Shown piece after piece: positions 1-8,024 of a stretch of DNA of 36,410 nucleotides. Numbering within the stretch: position 1 is the first letter of the stretch; each line of letters opens with the position of its first letter. A program made the translations under genes and the position numbers. Under the pieces are notes generated by a model, which saw only the letters and a program-made list of their open reading frames with translations, was not told the DNA's origin and searched no databases. The DNA comes from Betaproteobacteria bacterium (GTDB taxonomy: Bacteria; Pseudomonadota; Gammaproteobacteria; Burkholderiales; SG8-41): NCBI GenBank assembly GCA_025356695.1, contig JANXSE010000164.1, positions 1 to 36,410 of the forward strand, in the 5' to 3' direction.

Positions 1-618
1 GTGCTCGAAGCCGTGTTGCGGCTGGCGCACCCGATCATTCCGTTCATCACCGAAGAATTGTGGCAAACGGTCGGCCCGCTTGCCGGCAAATCGGGGGCGA
101 GCATCATGCTGCAGCCCTACCCCGTTCACGATGCGGCAAAATGCGATGCCGCTGCAATCGGGCAAATCGAAACGCTCAAAGCGCTGATCATGGCCTGCCG
201 TTCGTTACGCAGCGAGATGGGCATCGGCCCGGACAAACGGCCGCCGCTGCTAGTGACAGGCGACAACGCCGTGCTCAATTCACTGGCGCCGTATCTGCAG
301 TTTCTGGGCAAGCTTGAAAGTGTGACTGTCCTCGACGGCGAATTGCCGGCGACCGACGCGCCGGTTTCCATCGTTGGCGACTACAAGCTCATGTTGAAAG
401 TCGAAATCGATGTTGCCGCCGAAATGGCCCGCATCGAAAAAGAAATCGCCGCGCAGCAAGGCCAGGCCGAGAAAGCACGGCAGAAACTATCCAATTCGAA
501 CTTTGTCGACCGCGCGCCGGCCGCGGTGGTGGAACAGGAGCGCGCGCGCCTGGCACAATTCGACGACACACTCGCCAAGCTGCAGGCGCAACTGGCTAAA
601 CTGGGCAGAACGGAATAG
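1..618 (+). CDS. valS: Valine--tRNA ligase, C-terminal part (partial)
   Basis: This is the 3' end of valyl-tRNA synthetase, the cytoplasmic enzyme that charges tRNA-Val; about 205 of the family's roughly 950 residues are present and the rest lies left of the window. The first residues form the end of the anticodon-binding helical domain, with the class Ia motif HPIIPFITEELW near residues 10-21. From about residue 137 the sequence is a charged coiled coil (the ValRS C-terminal tRNA-binding arm), with the family signature KLSNSNFVDRAP near 161-172. The GTG at base 1 is only the window edge, not the real start. The MFS gene begins 4 bases after the stop, so the two may be co-transcribed. Identification is firm. 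Confidence 0.96.
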   Translation: MLEAVLRLAHPIIPFITEELWQTVGPLAGKSGASIMLQPYPVHDAAKCDAAAIGQIETLKALIMACRSLRSEMGIGPDKRPPLLVTGDNAVLNSLAPYLQFLGKLESVTVLDGELPATDAPVSIVGDYKLMLKVEIDVAAEMARIEKEIAAQQGQAEKARQKLSNSNFVDRAPAAVVEQERARLAQFDDTLAKLQAQLAKLGRTE

Positions 619-622
619 CCGG

Positions 623-1873
623 GTGGCAATACACGCGCTGCGCGCATTCCGGCACCGCAATTTCCGGCATTACTTCTACGGCCAGTCGTTATCGCTGATT
701 GGCACCTGGATCCAGCAGATCGCGATGAGCTGGCTGGTCTACCGGCTGACCGATTCGGCATTTCTGCTCGGCCTCACCGCATTCGCCGGCCAGATACCCA
801 TCCTCATTCTCGGCCCGCTTGGCGGCGTCTGGTCCGACCGCTTCGACCGTCGCAAACTGCTGCTCGTTACCCAATTGCTCGCCCTCGTGCAGGGTTTGCT
901 GCTCGCAGGCCTGACCTACGCGGGGGTGATCGAGGTCTGGCATATCATCGTGCTGGCGGTCACGCTGGGCGTCATCATGGCAATCGACACACCGCTGCGG
1001 CAGACGTTTGTGCCGCAAATGGTGCCGGTCAGGGAAGACCTGCCGGCGGCAATCGCGTTCAACGGTTTCATGATGAATGCCGGCCGCATGATCGGCCCGG
1101 CGATTGCCGGCGTGCTGCTGGTTTATTTCAGCGAGGCGTTCTGTTTTCTCGTCAATGCAATCAGCAAAATCGCCGCGTTCGCCGCCATCATGGTGATGAC
1201 TGTCGCGCCGAATCCGCGCGAGTCAGACCGCAAATCCGTCATCAGCGGCATGATGCAGGGCCTGAGTTACGCCTGGCAACTCGTGCCGATCAGGCTGCTG
1301 CTTCCAGTGGCCGCGCTGCTCGGCTTCATGGCGACCCCGTACCAGACGCTGCTGCCGGTATTCGCCAAAGAGGTCTACGGCGGCGGCCCCGAAATGCTCG
1401 GCATATTGATGGCGGCAGCGGGTTTCGGCAGCATACTCGCGCCGATTTACCACGCCTCAAGGCGCGATGTGCGCGGATTGACAAGTGTTGTTTTGGGCGG
1501 CCTGTTGATGACGGGCCTGTCGCTGATGGTATTTGCCTATGCCGGGCAGTTGTGGCTGGCGATGACGATGATCGCGCTGACCGGTCTTGGCGTCATACTT
1601 TCAGCACAGGCCATCGTCACCATCATGCAAACCATTGTTGATGACAGCATGCGCGGCAGGATCATGAGTCTGTTCACCGTCGCTTTCATGGGCATTGCGC
1701 CGCTCGGCAGTCTGGCGGCGGGCGCTATGGCGCAGGCGGCGGGCGCCGAAGCGACATTGTTTGCCGGCGGCGCCTGCTGCTGCCTCGGCGCGTGGGTGTT
1801 GCTGCGCCAGATGCCGCGGCTGCGTGAAAATATACGGCCGATTTACGCCAAACTCGGCATCGCCAGGAAATAA
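623..1873 (+). CDS. MFS transporter, EntS/MFS_3-type exporter
   Basis: The product is a 416-residue inner-membrane major facilitator with about 12 predicted membrane segments. The loop 2-3 signature GGVWSDRFDRRK is at about residues 67-78, and the overall pattern resembles the EntS-like MFS_3 exporter group; the substrate cannot be read from sequence. The open frame extends upstream inside valS, but that part is basic and shows no membrane segment. GTG at 623, 4 bases after the valS stop, gives the expected short N-terminus (MAIHALRAFRHRNFRHYF). Translation may be coupled to valS because no good separate ribosome-binding site is visible. It converges with the tusA-like gene at 1906. Confidence 0.88.
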   Translation: MAIHALRAFRHRNFRHYFYGQSLSLIGTWIQQIAMSWLVYRLTDSAFLLGLTAFAGQIPILILGPLGGVWSDRFDRRKLLLVTQLLALVQGLLLAGLTYAGVIEVWHIIVLAVTLGVIMAIDTPLRQTFVPQMVPVREDLPAAIAFNGFMMNAGRMIGPAIAGVLLVYFSEAFCFLVNAISKIAAFAAIMVMTVAPNPRESDRKSVISGMMQGLSYAWQLVPIRLLLPVAALLGFMATPYQTLLPVFAKEVYGGGPEMLGILMAAAGFGSILAPIYHASRRDVRGLTSVVLGGLLMTGLSLMVFAYAGQLWLAMTMIALTGLGVILSAQAIVTIMQTIVDDSMRGRIMSLFTVAFMGIAPLGSLAAGAMAQAAGAEATLFAGGACCCLGAWVLLRQMPRLRENIRPIYAKLGIARK

Positions 1874-1885
1874 CCCGGCTGCAGG

Positions 1886-1917
1886 TAATCGTCGTGGTTC
1901 GTCGATTATTTCTTTTT
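1886..1917 (+). terminator. Possible weak terminator after the MFS gene
   Basis: An inverted repeat TAATCG (1886-1891) / CGATTA (1903-1908) with an 11-base loop is followed by the T-rich run TTTCTTTTT (1909-1917). It lies just past the MFS stop and overlaps the last codons of the convergent tusA-like gene. The stem is short and has only two G-C pairs, so this is a tentative call. Confidence 0.3.
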
Positions 1918-2133
1918 CATGTAAAAAACGAATTCGTTCTCGACCACATCCGACGACAGCAGTTCGTTGCCGGTCTGTTTGGCGAAAGCCTGAAAATCCT
2001 TTACCGCACCCGGGTCAGTGGCGCGCACTTTCAAGACCTGCCCGGATTGCAGGTCGGACAACGACTTCTTGGTTCTGAGTATCGGCAGCGGGCAATTGAG
2101 TCCGCGCGTGTCGAGTTCTTTATCAAAATTCAT
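1906..2133 (-). CDS. tusA: TusA/SirA-family sulfurtransferase
   Basis: This 75-residue cytoplasmic protein carries the TusA family active-site motif CPLP with Cys14, preceded by the typical LDTRGLNCPLP start. TusA-like proteins carry a persulfide on this cysteine and pass sulfur to tRNA thiolation, molybdenum cofactor synthesis or, in sulfur oxidisers, to the cytoplasmic Hdr/Dsr sulfur pathways. ATG at 2133 has a strong Shine-Dalgarno GGAGG about 6 bases upstream. It stands alone between the convergent MFS gene and the kinase gene. The sox genes about 5 kb away fit a sulfur-trafficking role, but which TusA paralog (TusA, YedF or a sulfur-oxidation TusA) this is remains open; the symbol is by family. 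Confidence 0.88.
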   Translation of the reverse strand: MNFDKELDTRGLNCPLPILRTKKSLSDLQSGQVLKVRATDPGAVKDFQAFAKQTGNELLSSDVVENEFVFYMKKK

Positions 2134-2244
2134 GACATTCCTCCGGTACGGCGGAACTGCCGCCCTGCAAATTCATACAAATTGAAAGCATCCGCGCATT
2201 TTCAGGGATGCGGCGTTCCGCGCGCAACCGCGAAACGCATGCAA

Positions 2245-3546
2245 TTAAAACACGCTGATGTTCTTGTCGGCGAGCAACTGGGACAAACGGGTGTTCGCCA
2301 TGGAAAGACGGTCCACCAGTATTTCCAGAAACGCGCCATTGAAGTGATGGCGCACGATCTCGCTGGCCTGCGCCAGCGCCTCGGATTTGATTTCGATTAA
2401 CGTGACGTCGGTCGATGCCACCACGCTGGCCGAACGCTGAAACTGCTTCTTGCCGAGATAAGCCATCTCACCGAAACAATCGCCGGCCCGCAGCACATTC
2501 AGCAGTTTGGCCTGTTTCGTGACTTTGACCTCGCCGGCGGCGATCGTGAAAAACGATTTGCCGACGTCTCCCTCCTTGATTACTGCATGGTTCGGCGGAT
2601 ACTTGTGCCATGCCGTAATACGCAATACTTCCCACAGTTCGACGTCCGCAAAGTTCTTGAAAAACGTAATCTGCCGCAGCACGTTGAATTTTTCGCTGTC
2701 AGGAATATTTTTTTCCGGCTTTTGCAAGTTACCGAATACCGCCACGAGGTCGCGCGAGAGTTCTTCCCAGCTCTGGTAACGCTCTGCCGTATTTTTTTGC
2801 AATGCGCGCAACACAATGGCGTCGAGTTGCGGGGGAATTTCAGGACGCGCGTCGCTCGGTCGCGGCGCCTGCGCGTTGATGATCTGATAGATCATCGTGT
2901 AATTGTTATTGGCCTGGAACGGCAGCTTGCCGGTCAGCATCTGGTAGAGCACCACGCCGAGTGAAAAAATGTCGGTCTGGTGCGACAAGGACTGTTCCTT
3001 GACCTGCTCCGGCGACATGTACGCCGGCGAGCCAATGCCGGTGATCTGCGTCGTTTCGGTCGCGGACGTCTGCGCCGCGCCGAAGTCGGTGATCTTGATG
3101 TCGTTCTCGCCGCCCGATAGCATGATGTTGGCGGGTTTGATATCGCGGTGTATCACACCCTGCTTGGCGGCGTAATCAAGTGCTTTGGTGCACTTGAAAA
3201 CAATTTCAATCACCTTGTTGACCGGCAATAGATGCTCCGGTCGCGAGTACTGTTCGAGCGTGCTGCCGTCGACGTATTCCATCACGATGTAACTCGCCTC
3301 ATCGTCGGCAACCGCGTCATATATACTGACAATATGCGGGTGCGACAATTTGCCTGCCAGCGAGGCCTCGGTCAGAAAAAGCTTGCGGTAGCGTTTGCCG
3401 TGTTCCTTATCGCCCAGCGCTTCCGCGAACACCACTTTGACGGCGACGTGCCGGTTCACAAACGGGTCCAGCGCCTCGTAGACGCAGCTGGTCGCCCCTT
3501 TGCCCAATTCACGAATGATTTCGTATTTGCCGATTTTTTTTATCAT
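2245..3546 (-). CDS. Ser/Thr protein kinase with C-terminal cyclic-nucleotide-binding domain
   Basis: The 433-residue protein has a complete Hanks-type kinase domain (about 8-265). Visible elements are the glycine loop GKGATSCV (15-22), Lys37 in VAVKVV, Glu60 of helix C, the catalytic loop HRDIKPAN (133-140), DFG (154-156) and the SPE activation segment. Residues about 290-415 form a cNMP-binding domain with the phosphate-binding cassette FGEMAYL and a conserved Arg371 in RSAS, the residues that contact the cyclic phosphate and ribose in CRP/PKA-type domains. No membrane segment is seen, so it should be a soluble kinase gated by cAMP or cGMP. It runs divergently from chrA. A cyclase and phosphodiesterase operon lies near the other end of the window, which suggests a shared second messenger (inference). 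Confidence 0.93.
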   Translation of the reverse strand: MIKKIGKYEIIRELGKGATSCVYEALDPFVNRHVAVKVVFAEALGDKEHGKRYRKLFLTEASLAGKLSHPHIVSIYDAVADDEASYIVMEYVDGSTLEQYSRPEHLLPVNKVIEIVFKCTKALDYAAKQGVIHRDIKPANIMLSGGENDIKITDFGAAQTSATETTQITGIGSPAYMSPEQVKEQSLSHQTDIFSLGVVLYQMLTGKLPFQANNNYTMIYQIINAQAPRPSDARPEIPPQLDAIVLRALQKNTAERYQSWEELSRDLVAVFGNLQKPEKNIPDSEKFNVLRQITFFKNFADVELWEVLRITAWHKYPPNHAVIKEGDVGKSFFTIAAGEVKVTKQAKLLNVLRAGDCFGEMAYLGKKQFQRSASVVASTDVTLIEIKSEALAQASEIVRHHFNGAFLEILVDRLSMANTRLSQLLADKNISVF

Positions 3547-3669
3547 TGTCCCAGCCCAACCCTGCCGCCACGCGAAGCACCTCGATAATCAAGTAAATAC
3601 AATACCATAAAGCAGGATATTTGCGTTTCTGCTGAACATAATGCGTCACCACCGCCGGGAATAAACCCT

Positions 3670-5022
3670 ATGCAACCAGAATCGGCGCCGGCACCTGCGC
3701 CCGTCACTCTAGCCCAGGCCTTCATTTATTGGTTGAAACTGGGGTGCATCAGCTTCGGCGGTCCGACCGGCCAGATCGCCATCATGCATCAGGATTTGGT
3801 GGAGAAAAAACGCTGGATTTCCGAGCAGCGTTTTCTGCACGCCCTCAACTACTGCATGGTTCTGCCCGGCCCGGAAGCGCAGCAACTGGCCACCTATATC
3901 GGGTGGCTGATGCACAAAACCCTCGGCGGTGTGATCGCCGGCGTGTTGTTTGTACTGCCCTCGCTGTTTGTTTTGATCGGCCTGGCCTGGGTCTATATGG
4001 CCTACGGCGATGTGCCTGCGGTCGCCGGCATTCTGCACGGCATCAAGCCGGCGGTTATTGCAATCGTATTGTTTGCCGCCTATCGCATCGGCACCCGCGC
4101 GTTAAAAAACGCCGCACTCTGGTCGATCGCCGCCACCGCGTTTGTGGCGATTTTTGTTTTCAAACTGCCTTTCCCCTGCATCATTCTCGGCGCCGGCATC
4201 GCCGGTCATCTGGGGGGGCGCTACTACCCGCAACATTTTGCCGTGGGCGGCGGCCATGTCGCCGGAAAAATAAGCGGCGGCGCCGCGATTATCGACGACA
4301 CGACAGCGACACCGCCGCATGCGCTGTTCAGCTGGCCGCGCGTCGTCCGTGTATCCGTCTGCGGCCTCGTGTTGTGGCTGCTGCCGATGGCGGCGCTGAT
4401 CGCCGCCTTCGGCTGGGATCACACGTTGTCGCAGATGGGCTGGTTTTTTACCAAGGCAGCGCTGCTGACCTTTGGCGGCGCCTACGCCGTGCTGCCCTAC
4501 GTTTATCAGGGCGGCGTCGAGCAGTATCACTGGCTCAGCGCTGCGCAGATGATAGACGGGCTCGCACTCGGCGAAACAACACCGGGGCCGCTGATCATGG
4601 TCGTCACTTTCATCGGTTTTGTCGGCGGCTGGACCAAGCAGTTGTTCGGGCCCGACCACCTCGCCACGGCAGCGATTGCTGCCGGCGTGGTTGTCACCTA
4701 CTTCACCTTCCTGCCGAGTTTCATCATGATCTTTCTAGGCGCACCGCTGATCGAAACCACCCACGGCAATCTGAAATTTACCGCACCGCTTACCGGCATT
4801 ACCGCGGCAGTGGTCGGCGTGATTTTGAATCTCGCAGTCTTTTTTGCCTACCATGTGCTGTGGCCGGCAGGCTTCGGCAGCGCTTTCGACTGGATCTCCG
4901 CCGTGATCGGACTGGCCGCGTTTGTCGCAATCTGGCGCTTTAAAACCGGAATTATCACAGTCATCGCAACCTGCGGCGCAACCGGCTTGCTCATGACCTT
5001 GCTCAAAACGCTGGCAAGCTGA
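3670..5022 (+). CDS. chrA: Chromate transporter, two-domain CHR family
   Basis: This 450-residue inner-membrane protein is the long form of the CHR family, with two homologous halves. The first half has FGGPTGQ (29-35) and the signature LPGPEAQQLATYIGW (65-79). The second half (about 265-320) repeats the theme with TFGGAYAVLPYVYQ and LALGETTPGPL. ChrA proteins export chromate, probably with proton antiport; some members may act on other oxyanions such as sulfate. ATG at 3670 is followed by a short Pro/Ala-rich tail and then the first membrane segment, which supports this start. No chrB regulator gene is adjacent. It ends 3 bases from the stop of the convergent M48 protease gene. Confidence 0.95.
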   Translation: MQPESAPAPAPVTLAQAFIYWLKLGCISFGGPTGQIAIMHQDLVEKKRWISEQRFLHALNYCMVLPGPEAQQLATYIGWLMHKTLGGVIAGVLFVLPSLFVLIGLAWVYMAYGDVPAVAGILHGIKPAVIAIVLFAAYRIGTRALKNAALWSIAATAFVAIFVFKLPFPCIILGAGIAGHLGGRYYPQHFAVGGGHVAGKISGGAAIIDDTTATPPHALFSWPRVVRVSVCGLVLWLLPMAALIAAFGWDHTLSQMGWFFTKAALLTFGGAYAVLPYVYQGGVEQYHWLSAAQMIDGLALGETTPGPLIMVVTFIGFVGGWTKQLFGPDHLATAAIAAGVVVTYFTFLPSFIMIFLGAPLIETTHGNLKFTAPLTGITAAVVGVILNLAVFFAYHVLWPAGFGSAFDWISAVIGLAAFVAIWRFKTGIITVIATCGATGLLMTLLKTLAS

Positions 5023-5025
5023 ACG

Positions 5026-6462
5026 TTATTTGCGGCCGTCTTTTTTCGTATCTTTGTCGAGCGCACGCAATTCGCGCAAGCGCGCGTCCACGCTGGACTG
5101 CAGGTAAAAATCGCCGTCGCCCGCTTTCTGCGCGAGCAGCAACTGCTCGATTGCCGCACGCGTGTTGCCCAGGCGGTAGCTCGCCTCCGCGAGCGCGCGA
5201 TGCTGTTGCATACCCTTGTTCAAAGCGGCATAGCCTTTCGCCTGTAACTGATAAAGCCGGTAATCGGACACCGCGTAAGGGAGCCGGCTTTCAACCAGTT
5301 TGAGCGCCTCCTCAGGCTGATTGATGCGCAACAGCGACTCGGCGTAGTTGTAAACCAGCGCGCGATAACCCGGAAAATTTCGCAATGCGTCGCGATACAC
5401 ACGGTGCGCTCCAGCAACATCGCCGGTCGCACCGGATAAACGCGCCGCCAGTGTTTCAATGGCTGGGTTGGGCGGCAATGACTTGCGCAGCGTCTGCAGT
5501 TCCCTGCCGGCGCGCGCATATTCACGTGCGCGGACCAGCGCCTCAACCAGACCGAAGCGGCTGGCCGCCTCGCTGAGGTACTTGCGTTCGATCAGGCTTT
5601 CTTCAAAAAATTTGACGCTTTCGGCAGGACTGTCCTGTGCGGCCTTCAGCTTCGCGCGCATCAATTGAAATTCAAGGCTGTCCGGCACCTGCCGGTACGG
5701 CAGATTCTGCGCACGGTTCTGCATATCCGAAATCCGGCTGGTAGTCAGCGGATGGGTGCGCAAATACGCCGGCGCGGTGGTTTGATAATAGCGTGTGGCA
5801 TTCAACATACGTTCGAAAAATATCGCCATGGCCGACGTATCGAACCCCGCCTTCTCAAGAATCTGGAAACCGACGCGGTCGGCCTCCTGCTCGTTGGCGC
5901 GCGTGAAATTGAGCGAACTCTGCACGCTCCCGGCCTGCGATCCAATCATTGCCGCCTGCGAAATCTGCGAATTTGAACGCGCCGCCAGGATTGCGATGGC
6001 AAGGCCGGCAATCGCTGCAAGCTGGGTTTCCTTTTGCGCCGACAACATGCGTGCAAAATGGCGCTGCACAACGTGGCCAATTTCGTGCGACATCACACCG
6101 GCTAGCTCCGACTCGGTTTGCGCGGTCAATATCAAACCGGAATTGATGCCGATAAATCCGCCCGGCAGAGCAAATGCGTTGACCTGCGGATCCTGCATCA
6201 GGAAAAAATTAAACTCCTGCCGCGATTCGGCACTCGCGCCGACCAGTTTGTAACCGATCGTATTAAGGTAATCGGTGATCTCCGCATCTTCCGAATACGA
6301 GGAGTCGGCGCGCACTTCGAGCATGATGCTTTCACCCAGCCGCCGCTCCTGTATCGGCGTCATGTCGCTTTGCGAAACATCGCCAAGATCGGGCAGGCTT
6401 TGCCCTACCGCAGCGGGAACCGCCAGTAGCGCGCAGGCAAGCAGGGTTTGAAAGGCTTTCAC
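5026..6462 (-). CDS. M48 family metalloprotease with TPRs, BepA-like
   Basis: The 478-residue protein begins with a Sec signal peptide (MKAFQTLLACALLAVPAAVG) and so is periplasmic. The M48 zinc motif HEIGH is at 126-130, with the third ligand Glu193 in EQEAD and the downstream LRTHPLTTSR segment typical of BepA. The C-terminal half (about 250-460) consists of TPR-like helices. This matches BepA (YfgC), which assists or degrades outer-membrane beta-barrel proteins such as LptD at the BAM complex. The start is GTG, because no in-frame ATG precedes the signal peptide. It is divergent from moaC and converges almost end to end with chrA. Confidence 0.93.
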   Translation of the reverse strand: MKAFQTLLACALLAVPAAVGQSLPDLGDVSQSDMTPIQERRLGESIMLEVRADSSYSEDAEITDYLNTIGYKLVGASAESRQEFNFFLMQDPQVNAFALPGGFIGINSGLILTAQTESELAGVMSHEIGHVVQRHFARMLSAQKETQLAAIAGLAIAILAARSNSQISQAAMIGSQAGSVQSSLNFTRANEQEADRVGFQILEKAGFDTSAMAIFFERMLNATRYYQTTAPAYLRTHPLTTSRISDMQNRAQNLPYRQVPDSLEFQLMRAKLKAAQDSPAESVKFFEESLIERKYLSEAASRFGLVEALVRAREYARAGRELQTLRKSLPPNPAIETLAARLSGATGDVAGAHRVYRDALRNFPGYRALVYNYAESLLRINQPEEALKLVESRLPYAVSDYRLYQLQAKGYAALNKGMQQHRALAEASYRLGNTRAAIEQLLLAQKAGDGDFYLQSSVDARLRELRALDKDTKKDGRK

Positions 6463-6545
6463 AGTGCTATGATAAACCCGGCGGCATGAAGTTCATAAAT
6501 TTGCCGGTTAGCCGTCGACCGCATTCTTAGCAGCGGAGTCCCATT

Positions 6546-7031
6546 TTGAAAAAGCTCACGCATTTCGACGATAGTGGACAGGCGCATATGGTCGATGTGG
6601 GCGCCAAGCCGCAGACCGAGCGGGTTGCGGTGGCACGCGGACGCATTGAAATGCAGAAGGCAACGCTGGCGATGATTGCCGCCGGAACCGCGAAAAAGGG
6701 CGACGTACTCGGCGTCGCACGCATCGCCGCAATACAGGGGGCCAAACGTACCGCCGAATTGATTCCGCTGGCGCATCCGCTGGCGCTGACGCGAATCAAC
6801 ATTGAATTTTTAATCGATCGCAAACGCCATTCAATCGTCTGTACCGCCACAACCGCAACGCGGGATCGCACCGGTGTCGAAATGGAAGCACTGACCGCGG
6901 TCTGCAGCGGTCTCTTGACCGTCTACGATATGTGCAAAGCGGTTGACCGCGGCATGCGCATACTGGACATTGAACTTATCGAGAAAAAAGGCGGAAAATC
7001 AGGCCATTGGCTACGCGCCAAGGCGGGCTGA
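6546..7031 (+). CDS. moaC: Cyclic pyranopterin monophosphate synthase
   Basis: MoaC converts 3',8-cyclo-7,8-dihydro-GTP, made by MoaA, into cyclic pyranopterin monophosphate, an early step of molybdenum cofactor synthesis in the cytoplasm. The 161 residues match the whole family length. The catalytic residues known from the E. coli enzyme fall at the same numbers here: Lys51, His77 (LAHP), Asp128 and Lys131 (YDMCKAVD). The start is TTG at 6546, with a purine-rich GCGGAGT about 9 bases upstream and the usual N-terminus [16 protein letters not shown]. It stands alone between the divergent protease gene and the sox genes. A molybdenum enzyme such as SoxCD would need this cofactor, but none is encoded in the window. 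Confidence 0.97.
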   Translation: MKKLTHFDDSGQAHMVDVGAKPQTERVAVARGRIEMQKATLAMIAAGTAKKGDVLGVARIAAIQGAKRTAELIPLAHPLALTRINIEFLIDRKRHSIVCTATTATRDRTGVEMEALTAVCSGLLTVYDMCKAVDRGMRILDIELIEKKGGKSGHWLRAKAG

Positions 7032-7066
7032 GGCAGGCCTGTTTTGCGCCCCGGCCCGGCTTCTGA

Positions 7067-7131
7067 AACCGCCGGTTGTAACCACCGGTTATTTTCATCA
7101 AACCAATGCGTATTCGCGATTGAGACCGGTT
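7067..7131 (+). promoter_or_regulatory. Repeated palindromic ACCGG motif upstream of soxY
   Basis: Two near-identical 11-base palindromic units, AACCGCCGGTT (7067-7077) and AACCACCGGTT (7080-7090), lie 13 bases apart. A third half-like copy, ACCGGTT, is at 7125-7131. All sit in the 155-base gap between moaC and soxY. They could be operator sites for a sox regulator. Alternatively, CCGGT/ACCGG around 7072-7088 followed by TTATTTT could form a moaC terminator hairpin. The sequence alone does not decide. Confidence 0.4.
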
Positions 7132-7186
7132 TTCGCATAAAATCCCGCCCTCCAATCACTTACCGCAGGATTGCGCGAAATCATTC

Positions 7187-7648
7187 ATGAATACATTGCG
7201 TAGATCGATGGTTAAATTTCTGCTGGCATCGTCGACGATGGCAGCGGGCGGGTTGCTCGGCGTACGCACTGCGTTCGCCGCGGTCTGGAACAAAACCGGC
7301 TTTGAATCAAAATCGACGGCCGATGCCTTGAAAACACTGGGCGTTGCTGCAGCCGCCGCTAACAAGGACATCCAGATCAGCGCGCCGGAAATTGCCGAGA
7401 ACGGCGCACAGGTTCCGGTGACCGTAACCAGCAAAATTCCGAACACCCAGAGCATTTCGATCGTCGTCGACAAGAATCCGTTCCCGTTGAGCAGTACCTA
7501 CGAATTTTCAAACGGCGCCGAAAGCTATGTATCAACGCGTCTGAAGATGGGCCAGACATCGAACGTGATCGCGATCGTCAAAGCCGACGGTAAATTTTTC
7601 ACGGCGAGCAAGGAAGTAAAAGTAACCATCGGCGGCTGCGGCGGCTGA
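7187..7648 (+). CDS. soxY: Thiosulfate-oxidation carrier protein SoxY
   Basis: SoxY is the periplasmic substrate carrier of the Sox pathway; sulfur intermediates are bound covalently to a cysteine on a flexible C-terminal arm. The 153-residue product has a twin-arginine type signal (LRRSMVKFLLASS) with probable cleavage near residue 31. It ends in the diagnostic carrier arm GGCGG, with the cysteine third from the end. The Ig-like body includes VPVTVTSKIPNTQSISIVVD. It is followed 42 bases later by soxZ, its partner, which rides out through the Tat system with it. ATG at 7187 is fixed by the signal peptide. Confidence 0.96.
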   Translation: MNTLRRSMVKFLLASSTMAAGGLLGVRTAFAAVWNKTGFESKSTADALKTLGVAAAAANKDIQISAPEIAENGAQVPVTVTSKIPNTQSISIVVDKNPFPLSSTYEFSNGAESYVSTRLKMGQTSNVIAIVKADGKFFTASKEVKVTIGGCGG

Positions 7649-7690
7649 GCAGCCCGACCAATCTGACGAATTCCCCGTAAGGAAACTGTA

Positions 7691-8005
7691 ATGGCAGAAC
7701 CGATGAAAATTCGCGCCAAGATGGAAGGCGACGCGGCCGACGTCAAGGTATTGATGAGCCATCCGATGGAAACCGGACAGCGCAAAAATGAAAAAGGTGA
7801 ACTGGTGCCGGTGCATTTCATACAAAGCGTGATTGCCACGCACAATGGCAAAACCGTGCTCGATATTCAATGGAGCCAGGCCGTCGCGCGCAATCCTTTC
7901 CTGGGTTTTCGCGTCAAGGGCGCCAAAGCCGGCGATAAAATCACGCTCAGCTGGACCGACACGGCGGGCGATAAAAGCAGCATCGACACCACGGTTGCTG
8001 CGTAA
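7691..8005 (+). CDS. soxZ: Thiosulfate-oxidation protein SoxZ
   Basis: SoxZ forms the heterodimer with SoxY that carries sulfur between the Sox enzymes in the periplasm. The 104-residue product has normal family length, no signal peptide of its own (it is co-exported with SoxY), and the typical features MKIRAKMEG, VLMSHPMETGQRK and PFLGFRVKGAKAGDKI. ATG at 7691 has a good ribosome-binding site, TAAGGAAA, about 6 bases upstream. The soxXA start lies 19 bases past its stop, so soxYZ-soxXA is very probably one operon. Confidence 0.96.
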   Translation: MAEPMKIRAKMEGDAADVKVLMSHPMETGQRKNEKGELVPVHFIQSVIATHNGKTVLDIQWSQAVARNPFLGFRVKGAKAGDKITLSWTDTAGDKSSIDTTVAA

Positions 8006-8024
8006 CGCGGCGCGGGATACTGAT

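Noticed and set aside
3729..4943. 404-codon open frame on the plus strand overlapping chrA
   Set aside because: It is Arg-rich and shows no family motif, while the overlapping chrA frame has both CHR signatures. It is a high-GC shadow frame.
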